Under the pieces are notes generated by a model. It saw only the letters and a list, made by a program, of their open reading frames with translations. It did not search any database and had not been told where the DNA came from. From Bryoerythrophyllum caledonicum (lineage: Eukaryota; Streptophyta; Bryopsida; Pottiales; Pottiaceae), in assembly GCA_963971425.1 (NCBI GenBank), contig OZ020519.1, forward strand, positions 21,597,397 to 21,661,396: a stretch of 64,000 nucleotides of DNA. The letters are read 5' to 3'. Positions within the stretch are counted from its first letter, which is position 1; the number at the start of each line of letters is the position of its first letter. Of this stretch, positions 21,429 to 32,010 are shown one piece after another. The position numbers and the translations under genes are program-made.

Positions 21429-23317
21429 TGTAATCGTGAAATTTCACCTTCACAAAACACCCAAGACTCACACAAGTCTATCCTTGATTCTAAATTCTTC
21501 CCGGGATGGTCTAGCGTCAACCGTTAAGTAGTTTGTCTTTAATTATAGGTCAAAAAGCTATCTTTCCATTGAAATACTTAAGTTTATGCACTCGTTTTTA
21601 GGGAATTAAGCCTTAAAACATATCACCCTTAACATTCCACTCTTAAGGTATTAATCCCAAGGATTTAAGTGCTTAGGTAGAGCCTTGCTCCTTCAAAGAG
21701 CCTTGCTCTTGAGTTAACTATGAATATGCACGTTTGTTAGTTTCCTATACTTTTGCCATCTTCGGCATTTGGATACTATCCATTGCACTCATGGTTGATT
21801 CCTTAATTAATTCCATTTAGAATTCACGAACTTACCTCGTGTAATTCGCTCCACTTCTCACGTACATCCCACGGTTCACGTACTCACGTACTTATCACAA
21901 GTGTTAATCTCGAACAACACACAAGTTAGATTAAGCCTCTAAATATTTCTACTCTAAGTCCGGACTTAAGTCTAACCTATCTATTAGTCCTTAACACTTA
22001 AATGCAAAAAGAGTATCTTCACTCTTACACTTGCATGACTTAAGTTCTGTAACTCGGACTTAAGTTTTACCATTCAGACTTAAGTCCTTACTCACTGTAG
22101 ACTTAAGTCCTAACACTCAGACTTAAGTCCTATCGTCTATACTTAAGTTCTTTCTCACTCTGGACTTAAGTCCTGTCACTTAAACTTAAGTCCCTCTTCA
22201 CTCTGGACTTAAGTTTTATCATTCAGACTTAAGTTCTATTTCACTGTAGACTTAAGTTCTTCCACTTAGACTTAAGTCCTGTCATTCATACTTAAGTCCT
22301 TCCTAACTCTAGACTTAAGTTTTGTTGTTTACACATGCACGAGACTCCCGTCTTATGTCTTAATACTTAAGTTTCCACACCTGAACTTAAGTATTTCATC
22401 AATTACTTATGCATTCCTCACATTAATGCATTAAGTTTCTTACTCCAAATTAATTTCTAAATGCCTTACATACACTTAGAATTATTACATTAATATTCAC
22501 AATGTCACTTTGACATAGTTAGGATCTTCCCTAACTTTATCTCTTGAAGTTTTAACATTATTAAGTATTCATATTTCACTCATATGTAATACATTAAATT
22601 TAATTCATCACACACACACACAATTTCATATCACATAATTAATTAGAATAGTATTCTAATTTTTACAATGAAGATCTAAATAAATAATTAATTCATTTAT
22701 GCATAGGAATTTATTCACAATTAATACATCATGCATATATTTGCATTCACAAAACACAATATTAAATTTATTCAATGAAGTTCAAATATTATTGTAATTA
22801 TTCATATGATTCAAGTCACACACAAGACTCTACACATGCAAATTCAATAATAATTATATATTAATAATTTCACACACAACATAATACTCTTATAACATAA
22901 GAGATTTCTTCAATTACTAGCTTTTTTCACCTAAGCTAGGGCTCACTCTAACCTTCCTCCAAGGAATTTCTATGGTAATGGCCAAGAATGCTAAAAATTC
23001 AAGCTAGTCATTCTACTCAAACCCAAGAGGCACACTTCTTGGAAAAACGGTTTTGCCTATAATTAACCATTGAGATTAATTCCACTAAATCCTCACATCT
23101 ATTCATATCTAGATATGAAAGGGTACACCCTTCCCAAAGGGTGCGAGTTCAACCCTTTTCCCATTAATCCTTCTATCTTAGATATGAAGAGGTACTTTTC
23201 AATTAATTAAGTACTTAATGTAAACTTAATCATTAATTATTTAATTCTCCATATATCTACAATCCTTTTTACACTTAATTTTCTGAAAAAAGCTATTTTT
23301 AAGATTTAGGCTCTACA
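21429..23317 (-). repeat. 5' LTR of the Gypsy element (1889 bp), with ACTTAAGT array
   Basis: Starts TGTAATCG and ends CTCTACA in window orientation. It drives transcription on the minus strand. Between about 21960 and 22340 it holds about a dozen ACTTAAGT-type palindromes spaced roughly 20-25 bp, an array shortened by ~149 bp in the other LTR. Outside that array I saw only isolated substitutions between the LTRs (for example near the end: TTAGGCTCTACA here, TTAGGGTCTACA there). Confidence 0.95.
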
Positions 23318-23322
23318 CTAAC
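23318..23322. other. Target-site duplication CTAAC (right copy)
   Basis: CTAAC directly follows the right LTR and equals 3641-3645. Confidence 0.93.
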
Positions 23323-25635
23323 ACTACAAGTACATGTTGGTGGATGTTTGTTTTGATTGTGGCATGTGGATATTGTAGGTTTGTTTATTTGTGATTGTTG
23401 TCTATATATTTCATTAGCAATTTCTTCTGGATTTGTAAGGATGTTACCATGTAGGTCAATGATGCAGTCAAGGGCATATGTTATGCTCTCTCTAAAGACT
23501 TTTTTATTGATATTTTTGGGGCATTTATTGTATAGTTGTCTGTATTTTGTAATGGCTTTTTTGATGCAATCTTTGTTGTATTTGGTTGTGATTTTGCGGG
23601 CTAGATTGTTGGTTGTTTTTGCAATTTGTGCTATATTGGAGATCCACAATTCTAAAAAGGTATCGTCTGTAGGAGGTTGAGGTATATCTACATGATTGTG
23701 AGTTTGGATGTTATTGAGGATAAGATGGTTCCGCCAATTTGGATTGTTTTTTACTATGCGTATGGTTTTTTGGATGAGGTGATATGTTGATAGATGTTTC
23801 TTCCAGGGTTTTGCTAGTTTTCGTGGTAAGAAGCCTCCTTGTTGTGCTACTTTGGGGGTAAGTTGGGGTAACGGTTTGGCTTTGCATGTTTGTTATAGTG
23901 TTGAGGAGATTCCTTGTGTTAATATATCTAATGTATCACATGCTTCTAGCCATTGTCTGTCTGTGAGATTTGTGTTATGTTCTAAGGTGTCAGTAAGCTG
24001 TTCTATTGTGAATGAGTTATTTTCAAAGTATGTACTGTAGAATGCTTCCATATTGTCAGCCGAGATAGGGTTCAATATTCTTATGGTGTTATTGTTTGTT
24101 GGTTGTGGTGTTCTGCTGATTAATGCGTTGTTGGGAATTTGTAGTTGAAGTGGGTAATGATCAGAGTTTAAGTTGTTGTCAATATTAGTTTTTCATGAGT
24201 ACTGTTGATGATTGTTGGTGTTTTAGTAAAAACCATCTATTAGACTTGTTTCTGTATAATTGTGTCCTCCTTGTCGTGAGAAATTTGTGTTTGTATGAAT
24301 GTATGTCAGTTGTAGGGTATCTATGTAAGTTTTCCATTGGTAATCCAGGTCATCAGGAGGTGTTAAATTATTTCCAAAGGTGCATCCAATGAGGGCGATA
24401 TCTCTGTTGAAGTCGCCAACTAACATATGCGTGTGATTTGGATGATTTACAATTTGGCTTGTGATGTTTATTTGTATTTTGTGTATGAGATTAGTATCTT
24501 CTGGGTGTGAGGGCATGTATAAATGTATAATTAGCCAAGGTTGAAGTGGATTGTTTGTGACTTTTATTATTTGTAAATATGGTGATATGTTGGCGGGGGT
24601 GGGAATTTTTGTTATGTTGCCGGGGAATGCATACGATTTGTTGATTAGTGTTAGTAGCCCTCCACGGGCGGGGGTGTATGTTCTCCGTTGTTGCATACAT
24701 CTAGTAAGACTAAGTGTATTATTGAAGATGAGTTTGTAGTCTGGGAAAAGCCTTTCAATATATTTTATAGATTTTGTTGCGGTGATTTTAGTCTTTTGTA
24801 TGAAAATGAACGTTGTTATTGTTTGAAGTTTTGCTATCAAGTTTTGGATACTAGGTAGTGTAGTGTTTAGTGTTGCCGCATTCCATGTTATGAAATGTGT
24901 TTTGTGTTGGTTATATGTTGGTGGTTGTCGTATTGGTAGAGTATACGCTCTATCTGGTGGGTGGGAGTAGGCCGGGATGTGATCTAGACATTTCAGTGCT
25001 GCTGTAATTAGTTCGTCTGGGAGGAATGGGAATTTGTTTTTTATTGTATATGGAGTTGCTAATGTTTTTTATTGTATATGCTTGTGGATTCTTTCGTATA
25101 TGTTTTGGTGAATTGAGTCTGTTGGGTATATAATGTTATGGTTATTTTTTAGAAATTGGGTGTATTTGTGTTCTATTTCTATGTGCCGTTCTGGAGGATT
25201 ATTTAGAGTGGATAGCTTGAGTAGCAGGATTGTTGTCCAGTCTATCTCAGAGTTGTTGTTTTGGGTGTTTGAGGAAATCAACAAGTTACACGATTCTATA
25301 GATGGGTATATTGTTACTATGATGGCGTATATACTGTGAGAAGTTGGGAAGGCCTGTAACGTTTGGATGTATTGCGATAGATGGGGGTGTATGTTGTTAT
25401 ATTCATCATGGAGTATGTGGGAGGGTTTCAAGAATGGTGAATACAGTTTTGCTAGATGTTGGTACTCTGGTTGGAATTTAATTGTGTTAGGGATAAAATA
25501 ATTGTTTGCCCGTTTTTTGTGTGTTGAGGGGTGATTTTGTAGAATGTTTGGCATAGGTCCTGGGTTTGGGTTAATGTCTCCACTAATTAGTAAAAGGAAT
25601 GATATTAGTAAAATATTTTGGATTGGTGTTTCCAT
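23323..25635 (-). pseudogene. LINE ORF2, N-terminal part: hydrophobic leader, 2A-like motif, endonuclease, pre-RT region
   Basis: It begins with ATG at 25635. Residues 1-18 are hydrophobic (METPIQNILLISFLLLIS), and GDINPNPGP follows directly, matching the NPGP end of 2A-like sequences. After a region of unknown function and a frameshift near 25070 the AP-type endonuclease appears: FITWNAATL near 24880; ARGGLLTLI near 24660; IIHLYMPSHPED near 24510; HMLVGDFNRDIALIG near 24410; SLIDGFY near 24230; and NSDHYPL near 24150. The pre-RT linker (23649-23323) is cut by the Gypsy insertion and resumes at 3640. Stops (TAA and TGA near 24200) and frameshifts show decay. EN plus RT together identify an AP-endonuclease LINE. 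Confidence 0.85.
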
Positions 25636-25764
25636 TTGTTTTGTTTTGGATTGGATGTGTGGGGGGTGTGTATGTGTCTTTCTGCCACTTATAAGATGGG
25701 TTATGGGATTTGTGGGGAATTTTGAGTTATGGTTTAGGGCTATAGTGGGTTTTAGTAGAATTTT

Positions 25765-26538
25765 TTAAAGAGGGGTCGAGAATACTTGTTTACAATGATG
25801 GAGGAGAGTTTTAGAGAGTAGAGGAGTGGAAAGAGAGACAATAGGTAGTAACAAGATTACAATAAAAAGAGATAAAGCTATTAAAGGATAATGTATAGGT
25901 ATATCTGGATCGAGAGTAGGAGGTAGGGTAACTTGAAGTATGAGAGTATATAGTAAATGAGTATAAAATAAAGTGTTGAGACATTCAATAGCAAAAGGTA
26001 AAGGAAAAGAGGTAGTAACTAAAAGATTGTAGAGTTGACGAGTAGTTGATGGGTGATTGAATATTGTAGAAAGTGTAAATGATAAGGAGGTGAAAAGTAA
26101 AGGAGTATCAGGTAAAGGGGTAAAACATAGAGGGGTTGAAAGTGAAAGAAAAGGAAGTAGAGGAGGGAAAAGTGACATATCGCAAGGGGGAGAAATAGTA
26201 GTTGAATGTTTAAACATATCTAGAAAGATGATAAGAATGGAGAAAAATAAAGGAAGAAGAAAAGAGAAGGTAATATTTAAACCGCAAATCATGGAGGGAA
26301 GTAAAAGATTATAAAGTAAAAAATAATAGAGTAGAGCAATAAGAATGTAGAAAACTAAATGAAGAAGTAGAATGTGAGAAAGTAAAAGAATAAAAAGAGC
26401 AATGTAAAATAGTGAGAGAATAACTAGTAAGGATTTAAGAAGAAGATTGAAAAATAATAAAAAATAAAAGAATAAAAAATAGAGTAGTGAATAGTAAACG
26501 TAAAAATATATGAGTAGAAGGTGAGAAAATAAAGGCAC
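25765..26538 (-). CDS. Doubtful 257-residue hydrophobic frame between LINE ORF1 and ORF2
   Basis: It is an open frame made largely of Leu, Phe, Ile, Tyr, Ser, Thr and Pro. On paper it would have several membrane-spanning stretches in residues 5-105 and 210-235. The minus strand here is pyrimidine-rich, and such composition has few stop codons and yields Leu/Phe/Ser/Pro by default, so this may be an artefact. It lies between ORF1 and ORF2 of the LINE, in the same orientation. I recognise no family. Confidence 0.2.
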   Translation of the reverse strand: MPLFSHLLLIYFYVYYSLLYFLFFYFLLFFNLLLKSLLVILSLFYIALFILLLSHILLLHLVFYILIALLYYFLLYNLLLPSMICGLNITFSFLLPLFFSILIIFLDMFKHSTTISPPCDMSLFPPLLPFLSLSTPLCFTPLPDTPLLFTSLSFTLSTIFNHPSTTRQLYNLLVTTSFPLPFAIECLNTLFYTHLLYTLILQVTLPPTLDPDIPIHYPLIALSLFIVILLLPIVSLSTPLLSKTLLHHCKQVFSTPL

Positions 26539-26711
26539 ATAAAAGTATAAATGTGTCTACATATATATTCATAGAGTTGAAAGTTGTTTCCAAGATATTT
26601 ATAGTGTTTATAAATACTATATTTATATTGATATTTTTGGTTGTCTTAGTATTTTTAAATTTTTTTTGGATGTTTTTTGTTTAATAAACTCCGCCGTTCC
26701 ATTTGTCCAAA

Positions 26712-28334
26712 CTAGTTTGTTTGGTCCATAGAGTCTGCTGGGAGGAGTTGATCCATTATCATCATGGAAGACTTCATTTGATTTTGTAGAAGCCTTATCT
26801 CCGCTCGAAGTGCAGTGGTGTTTTTGATTTGCTCCACATGCACCGTATCTACATATGTCTTTGCCTCCGTTACAATCGCATCCTTGAGGCTATCCATTTC
26901 TTGACGTACTTCCCCCATAGTGGCTTTGGAACTCTTGGCTACCGCAACATCTATGAGTGTATTAATATCCTTCTTACTGTAGGTGTCTCCCGAGGTGATG
27001 TTTAGGGTTTCTACCGTATTGGCAATCGTAGTATTGATATCCGAGAACCCCAATCTTGTGAGCTCCTCCGGGCTAGGTTTCAGTTTCCCGTCCATGCTAC
27101 GAGGGTGAGCAATAAACTCTACATACTTGTTTAGCATCTTTTCACATTTATTCAGGTATTTCTTGTAAACTGCGGCGTTTTTACACTCCACATTACAAGA
27201 TCCCACGTGTTTGTTGTTCTCGAGTCTAAAGTAGACGCTAACAACATTCTCTTCTCCCATGAATTGTTTGATGGCTAACTCTAACTCATAGATTGACTTG
27301 GTTTTGTTTAGATTTTGTGCAATGAGAACTACCGCATTCTTTTTGGCTTTCTCATCCTCCGTCATCCGTCCTCTTTTAACAAAGACCGGGACAAACACCT
27401 CACTATCCGCATAAATCTTTTGTTCTTTTATCTTATTAGCCTCCTCCGGTATTGGTGCTTTCACCCATGCAAAGTCTGCCAATTCTTTCTTTGTAACTGT
27501 TGTTACTTCATAGTCTACCCCTCGTTTAAATCCCTCATTCACAATCTCGAAGAGGACATAAAACCATTTCTTACTTTTGAGTGAGGGACTACTAATTCTC
27601 ATTGATAGAAGTCTTTGGACAGCTATAGAATCAAAGGATTTGCAAACCTTTCCCCTAACCAACAAGGTTTCATCCAATTTGAGGATGAAAGGGTGAATAC
27701 TTGACAGTAGGGCACATGCATCTACCTCGGGGGTTTTTAGATGTATTTTCACTATACCGCTCCAATTATCCAACTTGTGGAGACACATGATAGCAATAGG
27801 TTGAGCCATCCTATCCCCAAGGTGAATTTGCATTTTTGCAAGTCTTTCCTTCACCAATCCTAAGACCATGTCTTTGGAGACAATTGTGTCACCAATCTCA
27901 AAACAAATGGCAATATGGTAGTCGAGGGAAAAGCCATGTTCGTCCACTTCCACGTCACATGGAAGTTGGGTCAGGTATAGGTGATTCCCCTCTTTTCCAT
28001 CACCACGATTGTTTGGCCAATGCTTTTGAGAGACATAGGGAAATGACACTACTGCCTCACAAGACTCTAGGGCTTCCTCATTACTCATCCCTTCCAATTC
28101 CATTTCGCTCACACTAAGATGTTTGACTCTAGGACCTTCCTTGATTTGTCCAAGCACATTCAATGCATCAAATCCAAGCCAAAAAGGTGGTCTCGAACGT
28201 TTGACCGAATGTACCTCAAGATCTTTGGAAGAAGAAGTAGCCACCTCTAATTCTAACTGTTTCATTGAAGTTACTTCCATATCAAAGCTGTTTTCGTTGT
28301 TTGAGGAAGAAGTTGCGGTTGTTGGAGATTCCAT
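26712..28334 (-). CDS. LINE ORF1-like protein (541 aa) with RRM-like and coiled-coil regions
   Basis: I place the start at the ATG at 28334 (MESPTTATSSSNNENSFDME). The frame is open for another 185 codons upstream, but that part looks non-coding. A likely RRM-type fold lies at residues ~365-445 of the shorter form: strand NAVVLIAQNL, helix SIYELELAIKQFMG, strand NVVSVYFRL, then HVGSCNVECKNAAVYKKYL. Residues ~480-530 form a heptad-rich helix (MGEVRQEMDSLKDAI, then TALRAEIRLLQNQM). RRM plus coiled coil is the usual composition of LINE ORF1 RNA-binding proteins. It sits upstream of the endonuclease/RT ORF in the same orientation. The frame is intact, unlike ORF2. The family assignment is from architecture and position only. 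Confidence 0.6.
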   Translation of the reverse strand: MESPTTATSSSNNENSFDMEVTSMKQLELEVATSSSKDLEVHSVKRSRPPFWLGFDALNVLGQIKEGPRVKHLSVSEMELEGMSNEEALESCEAVVSFPYVSQKHWPNNRGDGKEGNHLYLTQLPCDVEVDEHGFSLDYHIAICFEIGDTIVSKDMVLGLVKERLAKMQIHLGDRMAQPIAIMCLHKLDNWSGIVKIHLKTPEVDACALLSSIHPFILKLDETLLVRGKVCKSFDSIAVQRLLSMRISSPSLKSKKWFYVLFEIVNEGFKRGVDYEVTTVTKKELADFAWVKAPIPEEANKIKEQKIYADSEVFVPVFVKRGRMTEDEKAKKNAVVLIAQNLNKTKSIYELELAIKQFMGEENVVSVYFRLENNKHVGSCNVECKNAAVYKKYLNKCEKMLNKYVEFIAHPRSMDGKLKPSPEELTRLGFSDINTTIANTVETLNITSGDTYSKKDINTLIDVAVAKSSKATMGEVRQEMDSLKDAIVTEAKTYVDTVHVEQIKNTTALRAEIRLLQNQMKSSMMIMDQLLPADSMDQTN

Positions 28335-31100
28335 TCTACATAACAAAATGATTTGTAAAGAGGTTTGACTAAAAAATTTACATCTTGCAACGGATCCACA
28401 TTCCTTACCATTCCACAAATTAAGTTGTGGGCTGAGTAGGTAAAGAGAAGATGGTTGAAAGAGTTTGTTTTGCAATTGTTTGAAAGTTAAGGGGCCATCA
28501 AGAGTGATGGCCCTCAACTCTCTATTGCAAATTGATGTGTGAGTATCAAGGCAGTGAGTGCTATAAAAACATAACTTCCTTGGTACCATAGAAACATCAT
28601 AGAAGTGATAATATACTTTTGCTAGTCTAGGATTTATACTACCAAGCAACTTCCAATACAAATGACCATTATCATTACATGCAAGCCACATTCTATAGGA
28701 TTTGCTATCATCTAATGTGAAATCTAGCAAGAGGAGTGAACTTCTACTACTAGTAATCCACACAAAAAGACACTTTGTAGATACACCACACAATTTGGTG
28801 GTGTATCTTTCCCCTTGGCACAACTTTATATTGAGTACATGTAACATACAATATTGTGGGTTTACACAATAAACCTCACAATACAACATATCAATAATAA
28901 TACAACAAAATCAACCTTGTGGGTTTCTTGGCAGCTGGTTGACCTCCTTTCTTTGATCCTTGTACACTCCTTTTGGCAGCGTTAACTCCCGGGGGGGTCG
29001 CTCTTCCTTCTAGCAACCTTACTAACCTCCAATAGTTCGGTTTGCCTCTTTCCAGGCTTCCGTCCTGTAGTCGCCAGTTTGATTTCTGTGGGTGAACTAG
29101 GTGGGGGTTGGCTGGCCTAAACTTCCTGTGGGGTGAGGAGGGTAGCCTCCGTTCCTTCGGGTTTGGGCCTCTCCTTTGACACAGCTCTGTCTTGTGAACT
29201 CGTCTTTGCCCTTGTGGCTCATTTGAACTTCCTCGTTGCGGACCTTCACTATTCCTCCACACAGCTTGGTCGAGACCTAGTCTCCGCCTTAGTGTTTCGC
29301 CTCATCTTCCTTGTCTCGATCCACCAAGGCTCCACTCCTCGTTTCGATCCGTTCTCTATCGCTGTTTTTCCACCGAGTTGTTCTTGCCGACTTCCGCCTT
29401 TGTTTTTGTGTGTTGCGCGTCAGGATCTGTCTCTGTCCACCTCCAGTGCAATTCCAAGCAAGTAGGAGAGTGACAGGATCGGCCCATCGGTTCACGTTTT
29501 TTAGCCTCCTTCTTATTGACGGTTGTCCCGTGACTTTGTCTGTGCAGGGCGGCCTTGAGCAGCTCTGGCCCATGTACTTCGTGTCTGCACAATATCAAAG
29601 GGAGGGACAGTACTGGAGGCTTGCAATCATATGAAGAACGTATTGTATGCAAAGAGCAGGTCAAACAGTGGTAAAGGAGATAGTGTACCTTTGTTGTGTG
29701 GCATGGAGCCGACAGATCTGTATGTGGTCTTCTCAGTTCGGCACTCCCTCGTGCAGTGCCTCCTTGCGTTGCGGTACTCCTCGGATCGGTGACTCCACTT
29801 GTTACTACCAGATCTCCGACCAGATCTCCAACGAGATCTCCACTCGGTGAGTACTCCACAGCTACGAGAGATGAGCGTTGTAATGGGAGAGCTATAGTAG
29901 GTGTTCCGTCAGTCAAAGAGGGGTTCTGAGATCTGTCCTCACAGTTTTTATGGCTGTGCAGGTTGGTTAGGGTTTTGGCTCGCCTTTGGCTCGGTGTTGG
30001 CTGGTTTCGGGAAGGCTTAGGGTTTGTTGATGCAAGATGGTATCGTGGCCGAGCGATCCCTCTTCTGTGGTGGAGATTGTGCCTTTGATGTAGCGCTAAT
30101 TTGAGTCTCATTGTTGGTGCCGTTGGCGTTTTCGTAGGGTTGGCCGCTACTTGGGGTTGTAGATGCTTGTGCCGCTTGGCGAGGTCCTGATGGTGGCAGC
30201 TCCAATACTCGTTCTTTTGCTCTTGGTACCTGATTTCTTGCTCATGCCACCCATTGTTCTTGTTTTTCTTCACTCTGATCGTCTTGGAGGTCTGGTGCTG
30301 GTGTCTTGATGTTGTTGATGTTAGCTTGTACGTTCTTGTGCTGTTGAGTATTGTTGAACTTTTCGCTACAGAGCTCTCCTCGAGCTTCTTGTCTATGTAT
30401 GAAGGTTGCCGAACTACTCTATATTTCAGGAGACTCAGTGTTGTTTGACACTGTGTACGTGTCTGGTTGGTAAAGCTTTTATATTGATGTTGACGTTCTT
30501 GTTGCCATGCCCTCCATGAGCTTAGATGTTGCTTTCTTTTTGAGTTGTTGATGCTTGGAGGCTGCTTACTGGGTTGTTCTTGGGGGCCTCCGATTCTTTC
30601 GACTACCGCAGGAGCTTTTGTGCGGTGACTGTTGCTAAAGCCATGGGGTGAGTGTGATTGCAACTATGTGTGTGAGTGCAGCTGTGTGGGTGAGGGTAGG
30701 TAGACTTGAGTGGTGTAGTGGCGTCAGTGGTGTGGTGGCGTCAGTAGTGTTTTGTGAGCGGATATATCTAGGTGATGTGATGGTAACAGTGGAGTTGTGT
30801 GGTATAGTGCTAGTGGTGCGTGAGAAGCATTGAATGCAGCCTAATAAAACAACATATGTTTCCATACTGAAGTGGCAAAAAAAGTAATTGGTACACTTAT
30901 CTAATGGTGATGATGGCGGTGACTTTGCTTGTTTGTTCGTAGATCTTTGTTGCTCTTCTGTCTTCATTTCGCTTGTATGTCGTTCCTAGATCAGGGCTGC
31001 GGTGAGAGGTATAGGTGAACTTGGACGTTGATCCGCTTCTAAGTCGAGATCTAAGGGAGTGTTTACTATCTGGTGGATGAATCACAGATCTAGCGTCCAA
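28335..31100. other. GC-richer region upstream of LINE ORF1, no supported gene
   Basis: It probably holds the LINE 5' region and flanking DNA. A small triple repeat of AGATCTCC-AACG type at about 29808-29850 gives a GDLVGDLVGDLV readout on the minus strand. The long minus-strand frame 30663-29356 is rich in His, Gln, Arg, Ser and Thr without any motif and is not called. Confidence 0.5.
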
Positions 31101-31737
31101 CATAGGGGCTAGCTCTTCTCAATGCAATCTCACTTGATCTTTGTCCAGCGCTACCACACCATAAGCATAACTCCCAGATCTGTACTTTTGTCCTATCCAA
31201 CACATCGCGTTTCCCCAGATCTCACCCAAGTCCCAGATCTAAGTCGTAAGTGGACGTGCAGTAAGGCCAGCTTCACTTACTACCCTTACGCATCACATCT
31301 GAGACTAACTTCTACAAAGCAGCCCCTCACCAGAGTGTTTAGTAGCCCATCTCTTCCCTCTTCAAAGCACAATAGTCTATGAGGGCCAAGGACCCAACAA
31401 CAAGAATGGAATGGTGATTTAATGTTGAACGTCATCAAACAATGATGTCTGTACTGCTAACACTTGCAACGTATTTTGAGGTAATCAATTATTTCTATAC
31501 ATATTTCAGATTGATTCTTGATCAATCTTCTTTACTAGTATGTTGTTTGTAGAATAACCTTTATGTGGATGTACAATCCTTTTGTTTTTATTAGCAATTG
31601 TATCAAGTTTGAATGGCGTCAATAATAGTAAGTAATACTATTTGTTTTTGTATCAATAAAATACATTTGTTGTCTTTAGTGAAATTTCTACATTAACCTA
31701 AGTCAATTCCACATACACATGGTCACACACAGGGTTG

Positions 31738-32010
31738 TCTACATAGACGGACAAGGGCCCAAAGACAGCGGATGGACGGACAGTCGAACAGGACGGACAA
31801 CACCCTAACCGGACAGATGCCTAGAATATTCCAAAGAATATGCCCCAAATCTATAGGAATATTCCAAAATATACCCGAATATACCCGAATATTCTTGAAT
31901 ATTCTCTACCGGACGGACAACAGCCTCTATCAGACAGACAGCCGGACGGACGGACACTACCGGACGGACAGACTCTACCGGACGGACGGACGCCGGAACA
32001 ACCCTGGTCA
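31738..32010. repeat. GGACGGAC-type simple repeat around an AT-rich GAATATTC core
   Basis: Two blocks of degenerate (GGAC)n / GGACGGACA with CTACC interruptions (31745-31825 and 31908-31995) flank an 80-bp AT-rich core rich in GAATATTC. The regularity produces meaningless open frames on both strands. Confidence 0.75.
31887..31904. promoter_or_regulatory. Heat-shock-element-like motif (four alternating nGAAn units)
   Basis: GAATATTCTTGAATATTC reads GAA-nn-TTC-nn-GAA-nn-TTC, a perfect tetrameric HSE pattern as bound by HSF trimers. Further partial units lie at 31832-31865. There is no gene immediately downstream, so function is unproven. Confidence 0.35.

Larger units (their letters stand above)
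3646..23317 (-). mobile_element. Complete 19.67-kb Ty3/Gypsy LTR retrotransposon with accessory ORFs
   Basis: The element lies on the minus strand. It has TG...CA LTRs, a 5-bp CTAAC duplication, a primer-binding-site-like sequence inside the right LTR and a polypurine tract next to the left LTR. The order on its coding strand is 5' LTR (23317-21429), four small ORFs, gag, protease, RT, RNase H, integrase, a ~2-kb spacer, a 1146-residue ORF, a ~2.6-kb T-rich spacer and the 3' LTR (5385-3646). The domain order places it in Ty3/Gypsy. I see no chromodomain after the integrase, so it fits the plant non-chromovirus (OTA: Tat/Athila/Ogre-like) side. Length and accessory ORFs recall Ogre/Athila-type giants. 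The LTRs are nearly identical apart from one deletion, implying a recent insertion. One in-frame stop at 16033-16035 interrupts the polyprotein. Confidence 0.95.

Noticed and set aside
28335..28889. Upstream extension of LINE ORF1 by 185 codons
   Set aside because: Open in frame, but Cys/Leu-rich without pattern. The ATG at 28334 opens a composition typical of ORF1 proteins, so I use that start.
29356..30663. 435-codon minus-strand open frame
   Set aside because: Rich in His, Gln, Ser, Thr and Arg without any domain; competing long frames on both strands of a GC-richer stretch suggest composition, not coding.
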